Part shown: positions 1 to 6,411 of the stretch, piece by piece
Numbering within the stretch: the stretch's first letter is position 1
Layout of the letters: the number at the start of each line of letters is the position of its first letter
DNA from: JBDTOX01 sp039933015
GTDB taxonomy: Bacteria; Pseudomonadota; Gammaproteobacteria; Burkholderiales; Methylophilaceae
Length of the DNA stretch: 8,740 bases
NCBI GenBank assembly: GCA_039933015.1
Contig: JBDTOX010000161.1
Coordinates: 1-8,740, forward strand
Direction: 5' to 3'
Program-made: the position numbers and the translations under genes
The notes under the pieces: model-generated
What the model was told of the DNA's origin: nothing
What the model saw: the letters and a program-made list of their open reading frames with translations, nothing else
Databases searched by the model: none

Positions 1-1027
1 GCTGGGCATATAAATTACCTAAGGCTGCATATAGATGCGCAGCTTCTGGCTGCTGAGCGAGTAAGTTTTTGATACGCGATTCACTACTAACAGGATCAGT
101 CTGAACTAGCGCACTAATCATTGCAGCCTGCGCTACGCTGTTCCTGGGCTCTACTTCTAGTACCTTACCGTACCAGCCTGCCGCATCATTATTGCGGCCC
201 TGGCGAAAGGCAATCGCCGCCATGCCCAATAGCGCATCCACATTACGGATATCGCCCTGCAACACCTGCCGGTAATTGTGTTGTGCCGTGGCATCGTCAC
301 CCGCATTAAATGCTTGGTAGGCAGCCAGCAGATTAGGATTAACCCCCATGGTCGGCTGATTGCGCGTTATTTTAACTACGGCTTCATGGTCCATCTGCAG
401 AGACTCGCCAAATGTCAGTTGCTGGGATTGAGCCAAGCGTGAGGTTTGCTTGGTGCTGACTGCCTGATTGACGACTGACGGCTCATTAAAGAGCTGGCTA
501 CTTTCTTTCAGTTTGGCCACTGGCTCTGTGCTTGCTAAGACTTGTTCACGCTGCTGTTGCGCATGCGCGCCAGTATTGGGGGAAGATGACGCATTCCCAG
601 CAGCTAAATCTGTAGCACCAGCAGTTTTATTATCTTCGTCCGCAGTCTGCTGCGGTGCTGTAGATTGATTCGATAGCGATTGACTGGCCGGAGGTTGTGC
701 AGATGCGACTGGAGCAACAGGCGATCTTGCCATGACCACATCAGGCTGACTCAAGGAGTTAAAATAAGCATAAAACTGCATGCCTATCACTACCAGCAGC
801 AGCAAGGCTGCTGCACCTATCCATAATCCCTTGTTTGAAGGCTGCCTTTTTTTCTGCTCATTTTTAGCTGCAAATACGGTTGCTGCAGCTTGCCGGCTCA
901 TCTGCCTCTGCGCATCATCTGACCAAGCCTCTGCAGGTTTAGCTAACGGCTCAAGCGAAAGCTCGCTGCTGCCTTCGGCCGTTTTACCTTTTTCCGCCTT
1001 TTCCAATGCTTTAATTAGCAGGCTCAT
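1..1027 (-). CDS. mshN: MshN-like membrane-anchored TPR protein, C-terminus cut off by the window edge
   Basis: The frame is open from an ATG at 1027 to the left edge, giving 342 residues without a stop, so the C-terminus is missing. Visible parts are: a short charged cytoplasmic start (MSLLIKALEKAEKGK); one hydrophobic membrane segment at about residues 68-88; a long Ala/Gln/Ser/Pro-rich linker (about 95-230) expected in the periplasm; then TPR-like helical repeats from about 232 (units near 232-262, 263-296 and 297-330). The start lies 6 nt after the stop of the secretin gene and has no strong Shine-Dalgarno, which suggests translational coupling. In MSHA loci the gene after mshL/mshM is mshN, a TPR-bearing inner-membrane protein, and both position and architecture fit. 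The N-terminal motif also resembles that of GspB-type proteins. A generic TPR protein of the pilus operon is the alternative; the symbol rests on context and architecture. Confidence 0.72.
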   Translation of the reverse strand, partial: MSLLIKALEKAEKGKTAEGSSELSLEPLAKPAEAWSDDAQRQMSRQAAATVFAAKNEQKKRQPSNKGLWIGAAALLLLVVIGMQFYAYFNSLSQPDVVMARSPVAPVASAQPPASQSLSNQSTAPQQTADEDNKTAGATDLAAGNASSSPNTGAHAQQQREQVLASTEPVAKLKESSQLFNEPSVVNQAVSTKQTSRLAQSQQLTFGESLQMDHEAVVKITRNQPTMGVNPNLLAAYQAFNAGDDATAQHNYRQVLQGDIRNVDALLGMAAIAFRQGRNNDAAGWYGKVLEVEPRNSVAQAAMISALVQTDPVSSESRIKNLLAQQPEAAHLYAALGNLYAQ

Positions 1028-1033
1028 AGGGCT

Positions 1034-2854
1034 TTAATAACCGTTTCCGCTGATTCTTTTCTCAAGTTGCTGCGAGGGCAAATATTGCCTATAGAACTGT
1101 AATTCATCACTCTCCAGGCTGGCATTCTGAATCACAGTTGGGCGCAGGAAAATAACCAGTTCTGTTTTTCTACTCGTATCGTTACGTCCGGTGAACAGCC
1201 TGCCTATGCCTGGGATATCAGATAACCCAGGAACCTTATCGGTGTTGCGTTGAATCTGATCCTGCATCAAGCCTCCAAGCACCGCCGTGTTGCCACTATT
1301 GATCTGCAACATAGACTCCATCTCACGCACCTGGATTTCCGGAATTCCCTGATTTATACTGGGCAGGATCTGCGGGTTTGGGTCTGGCACGTACCTGATC
1401 AAACTGGAGATAGTTGGCCTGACATTGATATTCACCGCTCCACCATCATTGATCTGCGGTGTGACACTCATTACCACACCTACCGGGACAGTGTTCGCTG
1501 TCGTCGTAACGGATTGTAAGTTTTGCCCGCCCAAAGAGGTTGCCTGGGAAATTTGAGACTGCACCGTGAAATAGACCAGGTTATCTACCACTTTTAGTAC
1601 CGCTGTTTGGTTATTTAACACCATCAGTTTAGGGCTGGATAACACCTTGGTGTCGCCGAACTGCTTAAGCAAACTAATCGAAGCACTAATATTTCTAGAT
1701 GCATTGACGAAGCCTGCAATCAGCCCCGCACTTGCTGCAACATTGCTTGAGCTAGAGGTAATTGAGGGCGTAAATGATTGCTGAAAGGTAAATCCACTGT
1801 TGCCGGCATTATTTAACCGACTCCAATCAATACCGGCCTGGTAACCATCATTCAAGCGGACCTCAACAATGGTTGCTTCGATTAACACTTGGCGTTTGAC
1901 GCTGGACATCACTTTATCCAGAAATTCCTGTACCTTTTCATGCTGCTTGCTTGTTCCACGCACGCTGATGACGCCGGCTTCCTGATTGGCAATCACTGTC
2001 GCGGCAAACAGAGTTTTATATTCCGCCCGCACTGCTTCTCGCTCCTGGACAGTATTTCTGGGTACGCCGAGGTTAGCCGGTTGTGGTGAGGCAGCAGCAG
2101 CATCACCATAGTCTCCAGCAGTATTGACTGCCATTTCTGACTGGGCTGTATTGTCATTTCTACCGATGATCACTTCCTTGTCAGTCTCCGCCAGAATGTC
2201 TTTGATATTCTGAATCAGGGTTTCCCAGAAATGATGTTTGGATATGCTTGATACTTGGGTTCTTGAGCTATTAGATGCTGTGCCAGTACTACCTGATGTA
2301 CTTGCAGAACTACCCGATGCCCCTGTAGATGCACTTCTACCTGTACCGGAAATTTCTGCCGCCACGCCAATAAATCCAGTTGTATCGCGCGACATATTCA
2401 CGTAATCAACCTTGTAAGATCTTAAAACTGGCATATCCGGGGTTATATTCAGGACATTACCTTCAAGCTTGTAAGTCAAATCGACCTGTTTCGATAGCCT
2501 TTCCAGAATGGCTGGCAAAGTCTGGTCAACAGCATTGAGCGTAACCCGACCTTGAATCGCAGGGTGAATATCAATATTGAGCTTGCTCTCGCGCGCCAGA
2601 GCAAACAGGATTTCTTTTACAGGGACTTCATTTACAACAACGCTGTAAGTTTGCTCTTTGGCTTTAGGCTTGGGTGGCGGGACAAAGACATTGCTTGTGA
2701 CGGGCTTGGGGATGCCTGTAATCGCGGCAGCAGTAGACTTGGCTTGCTGGGCATCAGTTTGACCATCAATATGCCCAGAGGACGGGGTAATGCGTGACTC
2801 ATGCGCACAGCCTGCTAGAGCAAGCACGATGAAAATAATCCATGTGTTTTTCAT
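1034..2854 (-). CDS. mshL: MshL-type outer-membrane secretin lipoprotein of a type IV pilus system
   Basis: The protein (606 residues) should form the outer-membrane channel through which a type IV/MSHA-like pilus passes. Its N-terminus is a lipoprotein signal peptide with lipobox LAGC and the lipidated Cys at residue 16. A Pro/Lys-rich stretch (about 55-66) precedes a secretin/STN-type N-domain (about 68-140). A Ser/Gly/Thr-rich low-complexity stretch lies at about 169-200. A further N-domain of the ring-forming type (about 275-325) leads into the secretin core (about 325-575). The core carries the family hallmark VPGLSDIPGIGRLF (541-554), preceded by GNTAVLGGL and followed by TELVIFLRPTVI. 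The ATG at 2854 has AGGG 7 nt upstream, and the signal peptide begins right there, so the start is firm. PilQ and GspD share the core, but the lipobox, length and MshM/MshN-like neighbours favour MshL. Confidence 0.92.
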   Translation of the reverse strand: MKNTWIIFIVLALAGCAHESRITPSSGHIDGQTDAQQAKSTAAAITGIPKPVTSNVFVPPPKPKAKEQTYSVVVNEVPVKEILFALARESKLNIDIHPAIQGRVTLNAVDQTLPAILERLSKQVDLTYKLEGNVLNITPDMPVLRSYKVDYVNMSRDTTGFIGVAAEISGTGRSASTGASGSSASTSGSTGTASNSSRTQVSSISKHHFWETLIQNIKDILAETDKEVIIGRNDNTAQSEMAVNTAGDYGDAAAASPQPANLGVPRNTVQEREAVRAEYKTLFAATVIANQEAGVISVRGTSKQHEKVQEFLDKVMSSVKRQVLIEATIVEVRLNDGYQAGIDWSRLNNAGNSGFTFQQSFTPSITSSSSNVAASAGLIAGFVNASRNISASISLLKQFGDTKVLSSPKLMVLNNQTAVLKVVDNLVYFTVQSQISQATSLGGQNLQSVTTTANTVPVGVVMSVTPQINDGGAVNINVRPTISSLIRYVPDPNPQILPSINQGIPEIQVREMESMLQINSGNTAVLGGLMQDQIQRNTDKVPGLSDIPGIGRLFTGRNDTSRKTELVIFLRPTVIQNASLESDELQFYRQYLPSQQLEKRISGNGY

Positions 2855-2905
2855 ATTTTTGCCCTACTAATCCCCTGATAGAAGTGCAACCTCGCTGTTA
2901 TCTCA

Positions 2906-2922
2906 CAAACTGGATTAGTTTG
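2906..2922 (-). other. Stem-loop in the mshM-mshL gap (second of a tandem pair)
   Basis: The arms CAAACT (2906-2911) and AGTTTG (2917-2922) are perfectly complementary around a 5-nt loop. It directly abuts the stem-loop at 2923-2938 and lies about 50 nt before the secretin start codon. No U-run follows on the minus-strand transcript, so it is not a standard terminator. An RNA-processing or stability element between the two coding regions is possible; the role is inference. Confidence 0.5.
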
Positions 2923-2938
2923 CAATAGCAACCTATTG
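2923..2938 (-). other. Stem-loop overlapping the mshM stop codon (first of a tandem pair)
   Basis: The arms CAATAG and CTATTG (2923-2928 and 2933-2938) form a perfect 6-bp stem around a 4-nt loop. On the transcript the 5' arm contains the last sense codon and the TAG stop of the ATPase gene. It is followed at once by the second stem-loop at 2906-2922. Ribosomes terminating on mshM would disrupt it, so any effect would depend on upstream translation (inference). Confidence 0.5.
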
Positions 2939-4441
2939 AAATTGTTTGATTTCTTCCAATATTCCACCTATCGTTCGCAGATGCGGCCCATAGGCAAGTA
3001 TGGTTTTTGGCAATTTTTCCTTGGCTTGCGCTGCTTCATTCCTAGCGGCATAACTGCCATAAGTCAAAATCATAAAAGGTTTTCCACTTACCTTGGTACG
3101 GAACAAGTAAATTTTGTCCAATTCAACCTGGCTGGCAAGTGCTTTCAACTGGGCTCGCATCTGCCTTTCATCAGCGCCACCCATCAACTGAACCGTGACA
3201 GTAGATGCAGGATGCTGATTAAGCCAATGCTGTGCCGCATTGAGCCGGCGTTGCAAAATATCGCTGGATTCCACTACTGGTACCGAGGCTGGCACTTGCG
3301 GCGCGTCAGGTTGGACTACTGTGCTGGTGTTAACAAGGGCTGAGGCCAGCGCTTGTGCTGGCGTAGCTGCAACTAGCACAGCATTTTGGCTCTGATTAAT
3401 TTCAGGTTGAGCCGTGACAGGCACCACTGTTTTTTCTTCTGTTTTTTGCGCTACAAGAGTCTCAGCTTTTTTTTCAGGCACGGCTTGAGATGCCGTCACT
3501 CGCTGCTCACCCAGCTCAGCCGGTTTATTTGCCCACCATTGATTGAGCAAATACCCCAACGTTAGCCCCACAACCAGCGTTGCAGCAGCCGCAACATACA
3601 AACGCTGGCTTGCCAGCCGCCTGGCTTGTTCTGCACCGAATTCGCTATCCCTGATAGCGGCGCGTACATGCTTGGGCGTTACTTGGTAGAGATTTTCTGC
3701 AAATGCAGAAAGCAAGGCCTTGTCGGCAAGGATATTGACGCGCCTCACCAAGCCTTCAGCAGCTTTGGAAAGCTTGCGGATAGCCCTATTGGTAAACAGA
3801 TGCGGGCCAAAATAGCCCGCAGCCCGCAGGCGGAAAATCAGATATTCGCCTATCTCTTTTTCTTCTAGCGGACCTAAATTAAAGCTGTGGGTGATGCGCT
3901 CTCTAAGCTGACGAATCTGGGTTTCGTTAAGATTAACATCCAGTTCAGGCTGGCCGAATAACACGATTTGCAGAAGTTTATCGTGCTTGGTTTCCAAATT
4001 GGAAAGCAGCCTGATTTCCTCTAAAGTCGCCAGCGGCATGCCCTGCGCTTCTTCCACAAAAATTACGACTTGCTTGCCATCCGCATGGCGTTGCAGCAAG
4101 TAACGCTGCAATTCATGCATTACCTGCAAGCGATCTGCATTTTTTGGTAAATTCAGCTGCAGCTCGAAAGCGATGGCATGCAAAATATCTTCAGGGGCCA
4201 CGCTGGGGTTTGCCAGATATACGCTTTCGACTTTTTCCGGCAGCAAAGTTTGCAGCATGCGGCACAGCATGGTTTTACCACTGCCCACCTCGCCCACCAC
4301 CTTGATAATGCCTTCGCCGCTGGTAATCGCATAGATCAAAGCGTCGAGCACTGCACCGCGGTTGCCGCCTGAAAAGAAAAACTCGGTATTCGGTGTGATT
4401 TTGAAAGGGGGCTGCTTAAGGCCAAAATGCGCGTAATACAC
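2933..4441 (-). CDS. mshM: MshM/GspA-type AAA ATPase with membrane segment and SPOR-like C-terminal domain
   Basis: A 502-residue protein with three parts. Residues 1-265 are an AAA ATPase of the GspA/ExeA/MshM family: opening motif YYAHFGLKQPPF, Walker A GEVGSGKT (50-57), Walker B region VVIFVEEAQ (125-133), and a conserved Arg-rich stretch RQLRERITHSF (177-187). One membrane segment follows at about 281-300. A Pro/Ala/Val-rich linker (about 305-390) then leads to a SPOR-like domain (about 413-490; VTVQLMG, then IYLFRT, then PFMILTYGSYAARNEA), a fold known to bind denuded peptidoglycan. ATPase-membrane-SPOR order is also seen in DamX. The start is GTG at 4441: an in-frame stop lies just upstream, the next Met would remove Walker A, and AAGGG sits 6 nt before GTG. 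It begins 2 nt after the regulator's stop, so translation is probably coupled. Walker B reads VEE where relatives usually have DE. Classical MshM lacks the long C-terminal extension, so the symbol is by position and ATPase domain. Confidence 0.86.
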   Translation of the reverse strand: MYYAHFGLKQPPFKITPNTEFFFSGGNRGAVLDALIYAITSGEGIIKVVGEVGSGKTMLCRMLQTLLPEKVESVYLANPSVAPEDILHAIAFELQLNLPKNADRLQVMHELQRYLLQRHADGKQVVIFVEEAQGMPLATLEEIRLLSNLETKHDKLLQIVLFGQPELDVNLNETQIRQLRERITHSFNLGPLEEKEIGEYLIFRLRAAGYFGPHLFTNRAIRKLSKAAEGLVRRVNILADKALLSAFAENLYQVTPKHVRAAIRDSEFGAEQARRLASQRLYVAAAATLVVGLTLGYLLNQWWANKPAELGEQRVTASQAVPEKKAETLVAQKTEEKTVVPVTAQPEINQSQNAVLVAATPAQALASALVNTSTVVQPDAPQVPASVPVVESSDILQRRLNAAQHWLNQHPASTVTVQLMGGADERQMRAQLKALASQVELDKIYLFRTKVSGKPFMILTYGSYAARNEAAQAKEKLPKTILAYGPHLRTIGGILEEIKQFQ

Positions 4442-4443
4442 CC

Positions 4444-5874
4444 TTAACCCTTAAAGTCTTCTTGTAACTGTATACGGCTATATAAAGTAGTGCGATTGAT
4501 GCCCAGCAACTTTGCAGCCTGGCTAAGGTTGCCGTGGGTTATTTTTAGCGCCGCATCGACATAGGCTTTTTCCCACGCTCGCAACACATGGTCAACATTT
4601 ACGTTGGCCTGCGTCTGTAAATGACGATGGGCATAGTGCGCCAGGCCGCTCTCGTCAGACATCAAGGGCAATTCAGTAGCGGCCATTTGCTCGGCCAGAT
4701 CCAACTCCGCCGCCAATTGAGCGTCACTCACCGACTGTCCCGCATATTTGGCAATGAGCCGGATAATGATGTTGCGCAGCTCGCGCACATTGCCGGGAAA
4801 ATGATAGCCCAGCCAACGTTGACGCGCTTTTTGATCGAAACTGAATGACTGCTGCGCGGTTTCACGCGCGTAAAATTCACTGAAGTGATCCAGCAGCAAA
4901 TACCTGTCCTCTTCCAGCTCACGCAACGGTGGTACACGCACCGCAAACACGCTTAAGCGATGATAGAGGTCAATACGAAAACGGCCGCAACGCACCTCGT
5001 CACGTAAATCGCGGTTAGTAGCAGCTACTATGCGTGCTTTGCTACGGCGTGTCTGGGTTTCCCCTATCCGTTGATATTCGCCATTTTCCAGAACCCGCAG
5101 TAATTTTGCCTGTAATTCCATCGGCAGCTCGCCAATTTCATCCAGGAATAAACTGCCTTCACCGGCGTCTTCAAAATAACCGGCATGTGAGCTGGCAGCG
5201 CCTGTAAAAGCACCTTTGCTGTGGCCGAACAAGATAGATTCAGCTAGCAAAGGAGAAATTGCCGCGCAATTCACTGAAAGATAAGGCTGACGTGATCGCT
5301 GGCTTAAGCGGTGTAAACAGTTGGCCACCAGTTCCTTGCCGCTGCCGGATTCCCCTTCAATCAATACCGGGAAGGGGGCATCAGCAAACTGCCCAATCTG
5401 CGTGCGCAGCGTTTGCATAGGTAAACTGTTACCAAGCAGGCCGCAGTTTTGTTGCTCGCGCTGCTCTTCACCCAGCTCGGCATTTTGTAGTTTAAGCGCA
5501 TTCTGTAATAGCTCATGGAGACGTTCCACATCGCAAGGTTTAGGCACAAAATCAACCGCGCCCAAAGCCAAAGCATGCTTGACGTTAGCTTCCTCATTCT
5601 GCCCAGACAGCACTAATATCTTCATGATTGGCGAATGCGCGAGCAGCTCACCTATCATCTTGAAGCCCTCATCGGGCTTGTGTGGCACTGGGGGCAAACC
5701 CAAATCCACCAAAGCCAAGGAGGGAGGGGCATCAAGTTGCCTTAGCAGACTTTTGGCCTGGATTCTCGATTCGGCAACGTATACGTCAAAGTGTTTGCTG
5801 AGCACGAAATGCAAGGTGTCGGTGATAAGCGGGTCATCGTCAATGATGATTAAAACAGGATGTTGTGCGTCCAT
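4444..5874 (-). CDS. PrsR-like sigma-54-dependent response regulator
   Basis: A 476-residue NtrC-family activator. The receiver domain (about 5-125) has acidic pocket residues D12/D13, phospho-acceptor D57 in LVDLGLPP, and K112 in the PKP motif. The AAA+ sigma-54 activator domain (about 145-375) shows Walker A GESGSGKE (174-181), the sigma-54 contact loop GAFTGA (221-226), Walker B SLFLDE (241-246) and the arginine-finger region FRIDLYHRL (299-307). A Fis-type helix-turn-helix ends the protein (about 441-468; NLSQAAKLLGINRTTLYSRI). The DLGLPP receiver with an EGF segment after a short insertion resembles PrsR, the response regulator of PEP-CTERM/exosortase loci, but no PEP-CTERM gene or partner kinase is in view. 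It leads the pilus operon and should activate sigma-54 promoters. Its own upstream region shows a sigma-70-like promoter and no -24/-12 site. The ATG at 5874 has only a weak AGAAAG upstream. Confidence 0.9.
   Translation of the reverse strand: MDAQHPVLIIIDDDPLITDTLHFVLSKHFDVYVAESRIQAKSLLRQLDAPPSLALVDLGLPPVPHKPDEGFKMIGELLAHSPIMKILVLSGQNEEANVKHALALGAVDFVPKPCDVERLHELLQNALKLQNAELGEEQREQQNCGLLGNSLPMQTLRTQIGQFADAPFPVLIEGESGSGKELVANCLHRLSQRSRQPYLSVNCAAISPLLAESILFGHSKGAFTGAASSHAGYFEDAGEGSLFLDEIGELPMELQAKLLRVLENGEYQRIGETQTRRSKARIVAATNRDLRDEVRCGRFRIDLYHRLSVFAVRVPPLRELEEDRYLLLDHFSEFYARETAQQSFSFDQKARQRWLGYHFPGNVRELRNIIIRLIAKYAGQSVSDAQLAAELDLAEQMAATELPLMSDESGLAHYAHRHLQTQANVNVDHVLRAWEKAYVDAALKITHGNLSQAAKLLGINRTTLYSRIQLQEDFKG
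4448..4452 (-). promoter_or_regulatory. Ribosome binding site fixing the GTG start of the ATPase gene
   Basis: On the minus strand AAGGG stands 6 nt before the GTG at 4439-4441 and lies inside the last codons of the response-regulator gene. It supports the GTG start and coupled translation across the 2-nt gap. A second, closer AAGG overlaps the regulator's TAA stop. Confidence 0.65.
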
Positions 5875-5948
5875 TAGATAAGCTTTCTAGAGATACACTT
5901 TCCAGGACACGCTTAATGGGATTGAAACTGTTGGGAATTCATGGCGTC

Positions 5949-5977
5949 ACTATAGCGGCAAAGATGCAAGCTATCAA
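5949..5977 (-). promoter_or_regulatory. Sigma-70-type promoter of the regulator/pilus operon
   Basis: On the minus strand TTGATA (5972-5977) and TATAGT (5949-5954) are separated by exactly 17 bp, each one base off consensus. The predicted start is near 5942, giving a leader of about 68 nt before the regulator ATG at 5874. The -35 box directly abuts the small hairpin at 5978-5994. Confidence 0.65.
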
Positions 5978-5994
5978 CAGCAGTAAGGCTGCTG
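5978..5994 (-). terminator. Small hairpin after the tRNA operon, possible weak terminator
   Basis: CAGCAG and CTGCTG form a perfect 6-bp stem around a 5-nt loop, 9 nt beyond the encoded CCA of tRNA-His. Only two T residues follow on the minus strand, so as an intrinsic terminator it is weak. Some read-through from the tRNA promoter into the regulator operon is possible. It lies immediately before the -35 box of that operon. Confidence 0.3.
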
Positions 5995-6003
5995 GGAAGG
6001 AAA

Positions 6004-6080
6004 TGGGGTGGCTGATGGGGCTCGAACCCACGACAACAGGAATCACAATCCTGGACTCTACCAACTGAGCTACAGCCACC
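6004..6080 (-). tRNA. tRNA-His (anticodon GTG)
   Basis: The minus strand folds into a full cloverleaf of 77 nt including the encoded CCA. The anticodon stem CAGGA/TCCTG encloses loop TTGTGAT with anticodon GTG. The D-arm GCTCAGTTGGTAGAG and T-loop TTCGAGC are standard. The 5' end carries the extra G (position -1) opposite C73 that is the identity element for histidyl-tRNA synthetase. It is last of three tRNAs, 18 nt after tRNA-Arg. Confidence 0.97.
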
Positions 6081-6098
6081 ACTGACCGGTCATGAAAC

Positions 6099-6175
6099 TG
6101 GCCTGCCCGACAGGAATCGAACCTGTAACCCCCAGCTTAGAAGGCTGGTGCTCTATCCGATTGAGCTACGGGCAG
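6099..6175 (-). tRNA. tRNA-Arg (anticodon TCT)
   Basis: A 77-nt cloverleaf with acceptor arms CTGCCCG/CGGGCAG, anticodon stem CCAGC/GCTGG around loop CTTCTAA (anticodon TCT, reading AGA/AGG), T-arm ACAGG/CCTGT, and CCA encoded. The first pair is C1-G72, whereas most tRNAs begin with G. It is the middle gene of the operon, 65 nt after tRNA-Pro. Confidence 0.97.
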
Positions 6176-6190
6176 ATTGTCGGGCAATCT
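6174..6190 (-). other. Small hairpin at the 5' edge of tRNA-Arg
   Basis: AGATTG (6174-6179) and CAATCT (6185-6190) pair perfectly around a 5-nt loop. It overlaps the first two bases of tRNA-Arg, so it would compete with the acceptor stem until 5' processing. A role in RNase P or RNase E processing is inference. Confidence 0.3.
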
Positions 6191-6204
6191 AGAACATTGC
6201 ATGT

Positions 6205-6224
6205 GTTGCGAAGCCATACGCAAC
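6205..6224 (-). other. Hairpin in the Pro-Arg tRNA spacer
   Basis: GTTGCG (6205-6210) and CGCAAC (6219-6224) form a 6-bp GC-containing stem with an 8-nt loop in the 65-nt spacer between tRNA-Pro and tRNA-Arg. No T-run follows on either strand, so it is more likely a structured spacer than a terminator. Confidence 0.35.
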
Positions 6225-6240
6225 TTTAACAGCTAAAATT

Positions 6241-6317
6241 TGGTCGGGGTGGAGAGATTTGAACTCCCGACATCCTGCTCCCAAAGCAGGCGCGCTACCA
6301 GGCTACGCTACACCCCG
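6241..6317 (-). tRNA. tRNA-Pro (anticodon TGG)
   Basis: A 77-nt cloverleaf with acceptor arms CGGGGTG/CACCCCG, anticodon stem CCTGC/GCAGG around TTTGGGA (anticodon TGG), T-arm CGGGA GTTCAAA TCTCT, and CCA encoded. The C1-G72 pair is typical of bacterial proline tRNAs. It is first in the Pro-Arg-His operon, only a few bases after the predicted transcription start. Confidence 0.97.
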
Positions 6318-6326
6318 AGGGCGAGA

Positions 6327-6355
6327 AATATAGCGCAAACACAGCGCGTGGTCAA
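6327..6355 (-). promoter_or_regulatory. Strong sigma-70 promoter of the tRNA operon with GC-rich discriminator
   Basis: On the minus strand TTGACC (6350-6355) and TATATT (6327-6332) are separated by 17 bp, each one base off consensus. The predicted start is at about 6320, leaving roughly 3 nt before the mature tRNA-Pro 5' end at 6317. The bases after the -10 box (TCTCGCCC) make a C-rich discriminator, the hallmark of stable-RNA promoters repressed by ppGpp and DksA. Control by DksA is inference. Confidence 0.8.
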
Positions 6356-6411
6356 TTCTATTATTTCAGGATAGCCTGTTAAAATAGCGTTTTTCAATAA
6401 TGATCATTGCC

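Noticed and set aside
2862..2876. GG-N10-GC spacing before mshL resembling a sigma-54 -24/-12 site
   Set aside because: The flanking bases do not match TGGCAC-N5-TTGC, and the site is so close to the ATG that transcription would start inside the gene. The GGG is better read as the Shine-Dalgarno.
5321..5881. Long plus-strand open frame opposite the response regulator
   Set aside because: It is the antisense shadow of a clearly conserved receiver/AAA+ gene, is Ser/Cys-rich without domain features, and has no ribosome binding site of note.
5875..6003. Search for a sigma-54 site or CDS in the regulator leader
   Set aside because: The only usable GG on the minus strand of the leader lacks GC at the right distance, and no supported open frame exists. 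Only the sigma-70-like promoter and the small hairpin were kept.
6400..6411. Upstream ATG as the start of folD
   Set aside because: It adds four residues (MIIA) not seen in the family and has no better ribosome binding site. Starting at 6412 puts the catalytic residues at the E. coli numbering.
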